Shown here one piece after another: positions 7,220 to 15,115 of a DNA stretch of 64,000 bases. This DNA is from Microcoleus vaginatus WJT46-NPBG5. Lineage in GTDB: Bacteria > Cyanobacteriota > Cyanobacteriia > Cyanobacteriales > Oscillatoriaceae. How positions within the stretch are numbered: position 1 is the first letter of the stretch; every line of letters starts with the position of its first letter. The DNA lies in NCBI GenBank assembly GCA_019359355.1, contig JAHHHM010000006.1, positions 124,001 through 188,000 of the forward strand. Reading direction: 5' to 3'. The position numbers and the translations under genes were made by a program. The notes under the pieces were generated by a model. The model worked only from the letters and a program-made list of their open reading frames with translations, was not told where the DNA came from and made no database searches.

Positions 7220-7660
7220 ATGCAACAAAAAGAATTAATCAAGGACTTAGGAATTGCAGATTCCACCCTTCGTAAATGGCGGGCTGCGCTCAATATTCCC
7301 GCCAAAAACAGCTACTCAGAAGAAGAAGTTGCCAAGCTTGGAGAACTAAAAACTCGCACCCAAGCCGGTGAGCGCTACGAAGCGGTGATTGCCGACATGA
7401 CCGGCCAAGACCGCACCGAGCCAAACGGCTTAGCGTCAGCGCTAGGCAAGCACTACATCCCCGCGATTAAACAGATTGCTGAGCCGGTCGCAGAGAATTT
7501 TATCAGGGAGCTTGATAAACAGGTTTTTGCCTTTGTCAGCAAAAAGTTGCGATCGCGTGGCGCTTCTCTGGAGCAATTTGAGGTCGCGCTCCTCACCAGC
7601 GACGGTGAAGATCCGATCGACGCTTTACTGCTGGAGGGCTGCACCGATGAAGCTGCTTAA
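7220..7660 (+). CDS. HTH DNA-binding protein next to the ATPase, copy A
   Basis: 146 residues. The N-terminus (MQQKELIKDLGIADSTLRKWRAAL, abbreviated here as residues 1-24) is a MerR/terminase-small-subunit-like helix-turn-helix, followed by helical segments. It is first in a tightly overlapping set with a membrane protein (14-bp overlap) and the ATPase. This position suggests a DNA-recognition partner for DNA translocation or packaging, but a plain regulator is possible. Confidence 0.65.
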   Translation: MQQKELIKDLGIADSTLRKWRAALNIPAKNSYSEEEVAKLGELKTRTQAGERYEAVIADMTGQDRTEPNGLASALGKHYIPAIKQIAEPVAENFIRELDKQVFAFVSKKLRSRGASLEQFEVALLTSDGEDPIDALLLEGCTDEAA

Positions 7661-7889
7661 TGCCCTACTAGACGCCCTGATTGATGCCTTCCCTTATGTG
7701 GCCAGCCCAGCCGTAGGCATGAGATTGATCAGTGCCGTCTTTCCTGGTGCGGCAGTGCCGGCAGCTCTCATCTTTATTGTCAGTACCGGCGCATTTTTCG
7801 CTAAGTATTTTTGGGCGGAAAGCGACCAGCCCAAAATTATTTATCTATTGCTGTTGGTAGCAATTGGCTTAACTTTGGGGTGCTCATGA
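7647..7889 (+). CDS. Small two-helix membrane protein, copy A
   Basis: 80 residues from the ATG at 7647. An upstream in-frame extension to 7476 would run through the HTH gene and was rejected. Hydrophobic segments lie at ~24-50 and ~62-78. The stop overlaps the ATPase start as ATGA (7886-7889), a sign of coupled translation. It may anchor the ATPase at the membrane. Confidence 0.6.
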   Translation: MKLLNALLDALIDAFPYVASPAVGMRLISAVFPGAAVPAALIFIVSTGAFFAKYFWAESDQPKIIYLLLLVAIGLTLGCS

Positions 7890-9028
7890 AATCCGCACTA
7901 GATGCCAGATACTCTGCCTTAATCAACCAAGCCGCCCACCAATTAGGAGCCGAACTTGCCGCAACGCTAGACACTCAGGTGGTGAATGAACTGAGCCGGC
8001 ACTGGGCAGACGATGCCGCTCAAAGTGGCGACGCCCAGTCACTCGCCGGCTACCTTCTCCAGTGGCGAAAACGTGCGATCACCAATGCAACAATTAGCCT
8101 AATTGCTGGGTTCGGAACGCTAGGGGTAGCGGCTTATATGCCGCCCGTGCCGCGCCTGCTTACCTCTTTCGCCTCCTTGGCCTTTTACGATCTAGCAGTT
8201 CGCCAACGTAAATCAGCTCAAGAAATTTTGCCGGTTGCCTCTGGTCTGGCAAGGATTCAGGCGGCAAAATCTGCTCAGTCGCTGGCGATGCTCTGGGAAA
8301 AACACCAACAGGCGGCACCTATGATGCCGCCATTACTAGAAGAGAAAAAAGAGGAACCAAAGCTCCAATTTTTCGACTGGCAGCAGTTTGAAACCAAGCC
8401 TGATAAATACGCACATTTGGCAATCGTGGGCGGAACAGGTGATGGCAAAAGCTATCTTACCCGCCAACTTGGAGCTAAGGTATTCACCGGCAAAACCATC
8501 GTCTGTGCCCCCCACTGGGAACCGGGGGATTGGGAAGGATTCCCGGTTTACAGTAAAGGCAGAGATTATGGCACGGCGGAAGATGAGCCGGTTGATTTTG
8601 AAGATATTATCGAAGGGATTGCCGGGAAAATTAGTGCAGCTTGCCTTGTAAAATCCGCTTATGAGGAGATGGATCGCCGCTACAAACTCTTTGAATTGGG
8701 TATTAAAGATTACCCAATGATCAACTTGGTTTTGGACGAACTGCTGGCAACACTAAGCGAAGTCCCTGAACTTGCAAAGCCACTTAAGAAATTGTGGCGC
8801 GAAGCTCGGAAAGTAAGGATTCGTATAATTTCACTAATTCAGGACGACTCAGTAGAAGCTTTGCACATCAAAGGCGAAGGGCTGGTGCGAAAAAATCTTA
8901 AGTATGTTCGACTAGGCGAATTTGCGCCGGCTCACGCCAAAAAGCTTAATGAGCCGCAACTGGTAGAGTGGGTTAGCAAGCAAGAATATCCAATCCTAGT
9001 TGATGGAGTGCCGGCTATTCTTCCTTAG
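7886..9028 (+). CDS. Membrane-anchored FtsK/HerA-like DNA-translocation ATPase, copy A
   Basis: 380 residues from the ATG at 7886. A hydrophobic stretch lies at ~72-103. The ATPase domain has Walker A GGTGDGKS (182-189, Lys188) and a Walker B ending in DE (284-285), then a sensor-like stretch ending IRIISLIQD. This layout fits HerA/FtsK-type pumps such as the packaging ATPases of tailless membrane viruses, Zot/pI-like proteins or conjugative couplers. No relaxase or type IV secretion genes are present, so virion DNA packaging or virion extrusion is preferred. The exact subfamily needs a profile search. Confidence 0.7.
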   Translation: MKSALDARYSALINQAAHQLGAELAATLDTQVVNELSRHWADDAAQSGDAQSLAGYLLQWRKRAITNATISLIAGFGTLGVAAYMPPVPRLLTSFASLAFYDLAVRQRKSAQEILPVASGLARIQAAKSAQSLAMLWEKHQQAAPMMPPLLEEKKEEPKLQFFDWQQFETKPDKYAHLAIVGGTGDGKSYLTRQLGAKVFTGKTIVCAPHWEPGDWEGFPVYSKGRDYGTAEDEPVDFEDIIEGIAGKISAACLVKSAYEEMDRRYKLFELGIKDYPMINLVLDELLATLSEVPELAKPLKKLWREARKVRIRIISLIQDDSVEALHIKGEGLVRKNLKYVRLGEFAPAHAKKLNEPQLVEWVSKQEYPILVDGVPAILP

Positions 9029-9088
9029 CATCAAGAGCAAGAAATAACTAAGTCTATTAAGTAAGCTTTTGACTTGTTTTAAGAACTT

Positions 9089-9138
9089 AAAAACAGCGGC
9101 ACGTGATTTCGTACAAAATCGCTCACCGCTGTTTTTTT
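9089..9138 (+). terminator. Terminator between the ATPase gene and the minimal recombinase gene, copy A
   Basis: AAAACAGCGG (9090-9099) pairs with CCGCTGTTTT (9126-9135) around a 26-nt loop, which can form a smaller stem. T-runs lie on the right, and A-runs on the left give T on the other strand. It can serve both the rightward ATPase operon and the leftward recombinase gene. Confidence 0.7.
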
Positions 9139-9142
9139 ATGG

Positions 9143-9709
9143 TTATATCAGTGAGAGTGCATCCAGTAGCTGCTTGTCGTCAATATCAAGGTAGAACTGG
9201 AAACTACCGAGATCGTGGATGCCAATAATTTGCTGAATCACTCCCAACCCAACACCAGAGTAAACAAGGCGCTCAACAAGGGTGCGGCGAGTAGATTGAG
9301 TCGAATATCCTTTGCCCCCCAAGCCAGCACGATCTAGTGCCAGGTGAAAAAAGCGATCGGCATTTTTGGAAGACATCGGTTCAGATGGATTAAGCCGATT
9401 AAAAAATAACCAACCGCTGTTAATCGGTAAATTATAGGCTTGTAACTCCTCTTGAAGTCGGTCACAAACCGGAACTTGTCGCGTTTTCTTGTTGCTGCCT
9501 GGTGATGTTTTTCGCGAGCAAAAGGATATATGGGTGCTTGGTACTCGGCTAACCGTGTAAACATCAGAAACCTTTAGCAAACGAATGATGCCCCAGCGCT
9601 CGCCAGTGTACCTGGCAATTTGCAAAAACAGTCGATGCTTGGGGTTGTCAATGTTTTTAAGCAATTTTTGGTAATCCTCGTTCGACAATATTTCGGCTCG
9701 TTTAGTCAT
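9143..9709 (-). CDS. Minimal tyrosine recombinase (catalytic domain only), copy A
   Basis: 188 residues from the ATG at 9709; a longer frame to 9805 adds an unlikely N-terminus. It is a stand-alone tyrosine-recombinase catalytic domain: TGER with Arg38, a degenerate HxxR box reading STRR (Arg142), GIHDLG with His165 and catalytic Tyr173. It lacks the arm-binding and core-binding domains of the element's main integrase, so it is FimB/FimE-like in size. Its intergenic region, shared with the structural operon, holds inverted AAAAGTGG motifs. A DNA-inversion switch or dimer resolution are possible roles. Confidence 0.75.
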   Translation of the reverse strand: MTKRAEILSNEDYQKLLKNIDNPKHRLFLQIARYTGERWGIIRLLKVSDVYTVSRVPSTHISFCSRKTSPGSNKKTRQVPVCDRLQEELQAYNLPINSGWLFFNRLNPSEPMSSKNADRFFHLALDRAGLGGKGYSTQSTRRTLVERLVYSGVGLGVIQQIIGIHDLGSFQFYLDIDDKQLLDALSLI

Positions 9710-9900
9710 TCTGTCTAATGTTCCAATTTTCCTTTCTGTGGTGGAAAAGTGGTATTTAAGTAATATTAGCCAACCCAATGATAGCTCAAAAGCCCCAGGC
9801 AACAAGGTTTTGCTAAGTTTTGCAACATTCCACTTTTACCTAAAAATGGAGTATTGAGGGCTATGCCATGATTGAAGGAGTAAAAATTAATTTTATTTAA
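9710..9900. promoter_or_regulatory. Divergent promoter region with inverted recombinase-type motifs, copy A
   Basis: 191 bp between the minimal recombinase and the structural operon. GGAAAAGTGG (~9742-9751) and the inverted TTCCACTTTTACC (9828-9840) share an AAAAGTGG core, ~90 bp apart. A 10-codon frame (9868-9900, ATG with GAGGG 7 nt before it) ends in TAA directly joined to the ATG of the next gene. No promoter could be placed with confidence. Confidence 0.45.
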
Positions 9901-10746
9901 ATGGCAGAAAGCACGGCCCCATTTTTTGAAAATAAAGGCAAAGGGATTTTATTTAATGCCGCAAATTCCGGAACGCTCCAACTGCTGTACACGCCCGGAC
10001 AGAAAGACGGGGTAGATTTGTCCGGGTATATCGTTGACTTTTTGATGAAATGCAAAATTCGCAGCATTCCAGAACTTATTCCCAGCGCTGCGGCGGCCTT
10101 ATCAACGAGATCCGAGCAATCAGCCGCTTTTTATGATGTTGCTAAAACTCACCCCAGCAAACGATTTATTCTTTATTTTGAATATCCCGAACAACCCGGC
10201 ATCTACTTTGATCAAGGGGAAGCGCTCCTGTGGAACCGCAACCCCTACTACAGCTTAAATTTAATCCCGCGCTTGACGATTCGCAATACCGTGATGGTCG
10301 GCAAGGGCGTAAAGGTCTGGGGAAAATTTGAAGACGATCCAACAACAACTTGGAACGGCCTACTATCAGGAAGCGACATCGTAACGATTAATATTGCAGC
10401 ATCGGAGGAAGCCCCCAGCTCGGATGCTTTCCAGTTAGCAGATCCAGAAATTAAAACTTTAACGCTAACTGATGCCAATACCGAATATCCGCTAATTATC
10501 CCCAGCGGCACCCGGCGCTTTTATATGAAATGCCGAGGAGATTTGACAAGACCGGAACCAATAGATCCGATTGCAGACTTCAGATACGCTTGGATATCTG
10601 GAATTGTCGCAACCCGCACCGGCGATTATGAAGTGGTTGCGGCCAACGTCGAGGAAGGGGAAAGCGGCGTGTATTTGGTCAATAAAACGCTTTACCTAGC
10701 ATCTAGCACACCGGGCGTCGTGGTAATTGGGCGGTTTTGGAAATGA
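9901..10746 (+). CDS. Putative beta-rich virion structural protein, copy A
   Basis: 281 residues, mostly beta-strand by composition, with no signal peptide or membrane helix. The C-terminal third (LTLTDANTEYPLIIPSGTRR, then a Y/W-rich strand and a final VVVIGRFW) follows a beta-sandwich pattern seen in phage decoration and receptor-binding proteins. It has no ribosome site at normal distance and starts directly after the stop of a 10-codon leader. Its position at the head of the late block and its length (DJR capsid proteins are about 260-400 residues) make it one capsid candidate. This is unproven. Confidence 0.55.
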   Translation: MAESTAPFFENKGKGILFNAANSGTLQLLYTPGQKDGVDLSGYIVDFLMKCKIRSIPELIPSAAAALSTRSEQSAAFYDVAKTHPSKRFILYFEYPEQPGIYFDQGEALLWNRNPYYSLNLIPRLTIRNTVMVGKGVKVWGKFEDDPTTTWNGLLSGSDIVTINIAASEEAPSSDAFQLADPEIKTLTLTDANTEYPLIIPSGTRRFYMKCRGDLTRPEPIDPIADFRYAWISGIVATRTGDYEVVAANVEEGESGVYLVNKTLYLASSTPGVVVIGRFWK

Positions 10747-13244
10747 GCACCGTCACCATTCCCAAGCCGGTAGTCATCACCGCGCCGGCAACTGCGCCGG
10801 TAACACCTCCCCCGGCTGCACCGGCTCCAACAATTCGCCCAACACCAAGACCAACACCACGACCGGGCGAAGCGATAAGAGATAGTTTACGGCCTGTTGC
10901 TCATCCAGTCCCTAGGCGCGGACTTGGCACCGTCAACAGTGCGCTCGATCTCGCGTACGAAACGCACCCCGAAGAAATGTACGGGTTAGAAGATTATACT
11001 AGCGGCGTAGTTGGTGGAATCGGGCTTGGCATAACCCGTGCCGGCCCGATGGATGATCAATACATGGATGATCTCGGAGAGATCCGCCCAAAATTAGCGG
11101 AAGGAATTGAAACCGGGCGCGAGATAGGGGAAAACGCACGAGACATTATTGACGACGTTATTGATAAAGGCAGAGATATTGCTGATGCGCTGCCGCCGCC
11201 GGCAATATTTACACCGCCTACGGCACTGCCCGATATTAAAATTCCACCCTTCCAACTGCCGGATCTTCCCCCTATACAACTGCCGGAATTACCGGAACTT
11301 CCCCCATTTAAGCTTCCAGACATTGGAGTTCCAGAGTTGCCGCTGCCGTGGGATTGGCCATGGCCGGCACCAACACCCACACCAGGACCATCACCATCAC
11401 CATCACCAACTCCAGCCCCTTACCCAACGCCGGTTCCAATCCCAACTCCAGCCCCAACCTCTGCTCCATTACCAATTCCAGAACCGGGTTGGCCCCCCGT
11501 GCCGGAACCTATGGAACCAGGCGATCCTTTTCAAACTCCAGCCCCAGCCCCCAGCCCAACACCTGTTGATACACCTCCACCAAATCCAACTCACACGGGC
11601 AATCGCTGGCGCTATGTCGAGTATGAAGTTTATATACCGACGTGGACAAGATACTTTGAAACAACACAATGTCCTGATGAATCCGGCATAATGCGACCGG
11701 GCCAAATTTACTCTGTAGATTCAACAAGTATTTCATACGGATTAGTAAGAGCATGGATCAAGGAACCCTTAAACTTTTCTGTTTCAACCCGATACCAAAC
11801 TTACGGGGAGGGAGATTCTTATCGCACGTACGCCTATGCAGGTTTTCACGGGTCTGGATTCGCTCAAGTTGATTCATCAACTGGAAAAATTTTCAATCTT
11901 CAAACTTTTCCTTACGGGCAAATGAGCTTAGCTAGTTCTACTTACCACGAAGTCAGGCCACAAAAATCTAATGAAGCCCCCATACCGAGGGACAGGCGGT
12001 TACCGGCTGGTTCACCTTGCATTCGGTTTATGCCTCCCGCGCCGCCTCAATTGCGCTACGTTTCGCAGCCAATTATTAGAATTATTAATCAGCCTGACCC
12101 TACACCAACCCCACGTTTACCGCCACCCTTACCACCACCACCCCCTATGGATTGCCACTGTGATGATATTAGAGATATGTTTAAGTCTCTTAAAGGGAAA
12201 ATTAAAATCCCCAAAATATCTTGCGAACAAGTTGAAGAAGATGGCGTTTTAGTTTGGACGCCGACAGTAACAGGGGAAGAAGAAATCGAGGTAATATCAC
12301 TTGATAAGGAAACATTAAAAGGCATTGCTTGGCAATACGAGAAAGCTCAGGAACTGCAAAAAGATGCCTGTTACGCTCGCAACTGGACGCACGCGGCAAT
12401 AACACTGCCGCGCAATATGATTAAGCCGCCAGATCCAAATTTATTTGAAACAGTTTGGGACTGGTTAACCCCAGACGAATCAGAAACGGTAACGATCCGC
12501 ACGCTACCGGCAATGATTGACTGGTCAATCAAGCACCTATCGGGCGCGTTGGGCGATTGGGGCCAAGAAATAGAACTTCCTGGTGAAGATGGCGGCACCG
12601 GCAAGATACACATTCCTGATATTGCAACCGGAATTAGTCAGTTAATACTGATGGTGATGGCGTTGCAAGGCGATGAAGACACGGTGCGGAAACTCGGCAC
12701 CCGATCCATTATTGAGGCGCACTTAGCACGCCAACAAGCGACACAAGCGAACTACGGAATAGAAGCTATTCTTAAATACTTAGCGCCAAACATAAACCGA
12801 GAATCGCTCAATCTACCAACAACTTTTAGCAATCCCAACCCTGACAACATTGGCGACATTGATACAAAAGCAGAACTAGATAACTTTCTGGAACCCAGCA
12901 ACAAGCCAATTTCAGTTATTAAATATGCAGACACTCATGATTTTAAGGATGATTTAAAACCTCTTCTAGATGCGGCCTCCGTCATTATGGCTGTCTTTGC
13001 AATTCGATTTAAACGAGAGGCGACTGACGCGGAAATGGGGGCGATGTTCAAGCATCTTATCGACGCACACCGCACCAAAACTGACCCCGTAGCCAATGAT
13101 GAGGATTGGGACGTTTGGCTGAATAAAGCAGAACAAGGCTTTACGACTGAACCCGGCATTACCGATCCGATTAATCCCTACGGGCGAGATTTATCACGCC
13201 GCCCCCGAATCCGCGAGATTGGCACAAACCAAGCTGACCCCTAA
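10743..13244 (+). CDS. Large proline-rich structural/adsorption protein candidate, copy A
   Basis: 833 residues from the ATG at 10743, which overlaps the previous stop as ATGA. In order: a proline/arginine-rich N-terminus (1-45), an acidic helical part, a long proline-rich rod (~150-284) with LPxLP and PTP/PSP repeats, a beta-rich domain with many Tyr (~285-440), a second polyproline run (~451-467) next to a CHC motif, and a helical C-terminus. Proline rods joining compact domains are typical of spike or adsorption proteins of tailless and filamentous phages. The family is not recognised. Confidence 0.6.
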   Translation: MSTVTIPKPVVITAPATAPVTPPPAAPAPTIRPTPRPTPRPGEAIRDSLRPVAHPVPRRGLGTVNSALDLAYETHPEEMYGLEDYTSGVVGGIGLGITRAGPMDDQYMDDLGEIRPKLAEGIETGREIGENARDIIDDVIDKGRDIADALPPPAIFTPPTALPDIKIPPFQLPDLPPIQLPELPELPPFKLPDIGVPELPLPWDWPWPAPTPTPGPSPSPSPTPAPYPTPVPIPTPAPTSAPLPIPEPGWPPVPEPMEPGDPFQTPAPAPSPTPVDTPPPNPTHTGNRWRYVEYEVYIPTWTRYFETTQCPDESGIMRPGQIYSVDSTSISYGLVRAWIKEPLNFSVSTRYQTYGEGDSYRTYAYAGFHGSGFAQVDSSTGKIFNLQTFPYGQMSLASSTYHEVRPQKSNEAPIPRDRRLPAGSPCIRFMPPAPPQLRYVSQPIIRIINQPDPTPTPRLPPPLPPPPPMDCHCDDIRDMFKSLKGKIKIPKISCEQVEEDGVLVWTPTVTGEEEIEVISLDKETLKGIAWQYEKAQELQKDACYARNWTHAAITLPRNMIKPPDPNLFETVWDWLTPDESETVTIRTLPAMIDWSIKHLSGALGDWGQEIELPGEDGGTGKIHIPDIATGISQLILMVMALQGDEDTVRKLGTRSIIEAHLARQQATQANYGIEAILKYLAPNINRESLNLPTTFSNPNPDNIGDIDTKAELDNFLEPSNKPISVIKYADTHDFKDDLKPLLDAASVIMAVFAIRFKREATDAEMGAMFKHLIDAHRTKTDPVANDEDWDVWLNKAEQGFTTEPGITDPINPYGRDLSRRPRIREIGTNQADP

Positions 13245-13247
13245 AAA

Positions 13248-13442
13248 CTACGGCAACTGCGCCAGCGCGTCGCGGCGCTCCTTTAATAAGCCTTCATGCA
13301 CGGCGGCAACCGATAACCCGGTTTCACTGGCGAGCCTTGCCAACAAATTTCCGCGCGGCCTGTACTCATACGGGCGGCCATGAAAATGCTGTCGCAGGAA
13401 GGCGCGACGCGAGCGAGTGGAAAGCCGGCTGTAAAATTCCAT
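13248..13442 (-). CDS. Small basic HTH-like protein, copy A
   Basis: 64 residues, arginine-rich, ending convergently 3 bp from the large structural gene. Residues ~35-58 (LARLASETGLSVAAVHEGLL) fit a helix-turn-helix. It is one of only two leftward genes in the right arm, so it might be a late regulator, or a chance frame. Its amino-acid composition looks natural. Confidence 0.45.
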   Translation of the reverse strand: MEFYSRLSTRSRRAFLRQHFHGRPYEYRPRGNLLARLASETGLSVAAVHEGLLKERRDALAQLP

Positions 13443-13611
13443 AATTCTTTTCTACCCTGCTTGTGCTAGGAGGAAACCCTAAGGGTTTGTTAGTAATATC
13501 ACCTCTACTTTTGTGGCCCCGCAAGGTCTGATTTCTGGAGCTTCTGCCATTTACCGCGCTGTCGGCACTCGCCTAGATTGAAAAAAAATCAATTAGCACG
13601 AACTGCAAACT
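13443..13611 (+). other. Shine-Dalgarno and hairpin with a start-less reading frame, copy A
   Basis: A consensus AGGAGG (13468-13473) and a perfect 7-bp palindrome (13474-13488) are followed by an open frame (13486-13581) of protein-like composition but without ATG; the first usual start is GTG at 13513. It ends 30 bp before the next gene. It may be a decayed small gene or use an unusual start. Confidence 0.35.
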
Positions 13612-14265
13612 ATGCCGCTAAATTATGGCGATAAGAAACTTTTTAGAGTGCCGGTGCCTGCCGGTGCCGGCAACATCAACTACATCTATGCAAGTAATGT
13701 AGATTTACCAGCGGGGGATTTAACCGCGCTGGGAATTGTCGCGGTAGACCTTGCGGCGATTCCAGCAGGCAGTGTATTTCAGTGCAACTCACCTAAACCA
13801 CCCCAGGCGCGACGCTTCGACACAACGCGGGGATGGGATTCTAGTTTTCTTGCCCAAACTGCCGTAGCCGCTGCCAAAACTGCCGGCTGGTCAATTTCTA
13901 AACGCGCTGAAGTATCAGGCGTGAGAATTTCAGGCGGAAAAACCAAGACGGTTTATGTCGAGGTTGGCGGCGTAAAATATGCCTGGAATATCCACACCGA
14001 CCGATTTACACGACTGGCGGCAGAGCTTGCCGCGCTAGGCGTAATTGCCGCAACGCAAGACGACCGGCCAAGCCTGGTTTGGGGTGCTACGGCACCACGC
14101 CCAGCAGAAGTTTCTAAGATTTTTACGGGTGCAGGCGGTAGCGATTTACTGACAATTTTCTGCGCTCAAAATAAGGAAGACACACTTCCTGAGGGCTGGT
14201 CTATCACTAAGCCGCGCGTAGACATTGCCGATATCTTGGGCGGCACTCAACCGGCTACCCCGTAA
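13612..14265 (+). CDS. Putative virion protein, copy A
   Basis: 217 residues, alanine/glycine-rich and beta-prone. Residues ~50-120 are a compact domain with conserved-looking glycines (SGVRISGGKTKTVYVEVGG). It lies mid-block among structural candidates and is a possible second capsid candidate. No signal peptide, membrane segment or known family is visible, so the role is inferred from neighbours only. Confidence 0.5.
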   Translation: MPLNYGDKKLFRVPVPAGAGNINYIYASNVDLPAGDLTALGIVAVDLAAIPAGSVFQCNSPKPPQARRFDTTRGWDSSFLAQTAVAAAKTAGWSISKRAEVSGVRISGGKTKTVYVEVGGVKYAWNIHTDRFTRLAAELAALGVIAATQDDRPSLVWGATAPRPAEVSKIFTGAGGSDLLTIFCAQNKEDTLPEGWSITKPRVDIADILGGTQPATP

Positions 14266-14299
14266 TATTAATTAGTCAAAAAATAGGAGAAGTTGATCA

Positions 14300-14536
14300 A
14301 TGGACACACCCGCAGCTCTTACAGATATGTTGCCCGGTTTTGCCGTGTATCATCGCGTCGATGTTGGCCGGTTATTTTGGCGGCGTCAGGATGCCGGTTA
14401 CCCAGAGGACGTTGCCGATATGTCACGCCGGTTAATTGCTGAACGCTACACAATCCTAACAACTCGCGCTGCTGACGGCATTGTGTATAACTTGTTTCTG
14501 CGGATGCCGGCACCTGATGCCGCACCCGCCATTTAA
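14300..14536 (+). CDS. Small protein, tandem paralogue 1, copy A
   Basis: 78 residues, preceded by AGGAGA. It shares an order of features with the next gene: an LFWRRQDAGYPEDV-type block, a short helix, RYTIL, then a final Y-x-LFLR strand. Unknown family; probably an accessory virion or assembly protein. Confidence 0.55.
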   Translation: MDTPAALTDMLPGFAVYHRVDVGRLFWRRQDAGYPEDVADMSRRLIAERYTILTTRAADGIVYNLFLRMPAPDAAPAI

Positions 14537-14550
14537 TCCCCTAAAGAAGT

Positions 14551-14793
14551 ATGGATAGCCTGGTAAATCTGCAAACTATTTTGAGAGAAAGAGCCGAACT
14601 TTACCGGGTGAATCCTGCGCTTTTAACTTGGAGAAAGGCAGAAGAAAGCTTCCCGGATGATGTTAAAGGGCTGCCACTCATTCATCAGCTTGGCCGCTAT
14701 ACAATCCTGGGTAATTACACTTTCGCCGGCCAATCTTATGTCGTATACCTGAGGCAACCAAGGCAAAGTGTGGTTATCCCTCGGAACGCTTAG
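14551..14793 (+). CDS. Small protein, tandem paralogue 2, copy A
   Basis: 80 residues, paralogue of the preceding gene: LLTWRKAEESFPDDV, a short helix, GRYTIL and YVVYLRQP align in order. It starts 14 bp after the previous stop. The next gene begins 26 bp before its end. Confidence 0.55.
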   Translation: MDSLVNLQTILRERAELYRVNPALLTWRKAEESFPDDVKGLPLIHQLGRYTILGNYTFAGQSYVVYLRQPRQSVVIPRNA

Positions 14794-15115
14794 CCCAAAC
14801 CTTGATTGGCAAAAGTTCCCTAACGTTGTTAGCGAATCATCTTTAATTAGGGTTAGCTTTGCCACAGCCGGCAACTTCAATAAAATTTTTTCTTATTGCT
14901 GGCTCCGCCGTGCCTGGGTGCAGACTTCCCCCAAATTAGTAGAGCCGGCTTTCCGCGCCTATCCCAAACCCGAACAAATCGCTTACTCTGTAACGATTCC
15001 TGAAGCTTTCTCTGAGCAAGGATTAATCCTTGCAGAATGGGAATGTAAGCTTGGCTTTTACCGGCGCAACTTTTCAGAGCCGGCTTGGGATATTTCACTA
15101 GAGGCATGGGTTTAG
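14768..15115 (+). CDS. Hypothetical protein, copy A
   Basis: 115 residues from a GTG at 14768 inside the end of the previous gene; there is no ATG option. It is beta-rich, with several Trp and Tyr residues. Its stop (TAG 15113-15115) directly precedes the ATG of the membrane protein gene, so the two are translationally linked. The role is unknown, and it may pair with the membrane protein. Confidence 0.5.
   Translation: MWLSLGTLSPNLDWQKFPNVVSESSLIRVSFATAGNFNKIFSYCWLRRAWVQTSPKLVEPAFRAYPKPEQIAYSVTIPEAFSEQGLILAEWECKLGFYRRNFSEPAWDISLEAWV

Noticed and set aside
7476-7889. Longer start for the two-helix membrane protein
   Set aside because: The extension runs through the HTH gene in another frame; the ATG at 7647 gives a compact membrane protein with normal overlap.
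7886-9028. Conjugative coupling protein of an integrative conjugative element
   Set aside because: No relaxase, VirB4 or pilus gene was recognised, and neighbours look virion-like; kept as an alternative only.
11149-11691. 180-codon His/Arg/Gln-rich rightward frame inside the large structural gene
   Set aside because: It is the shifted reading of the proline-codon repeats; composition is low-complexity and it has no ribosome site.
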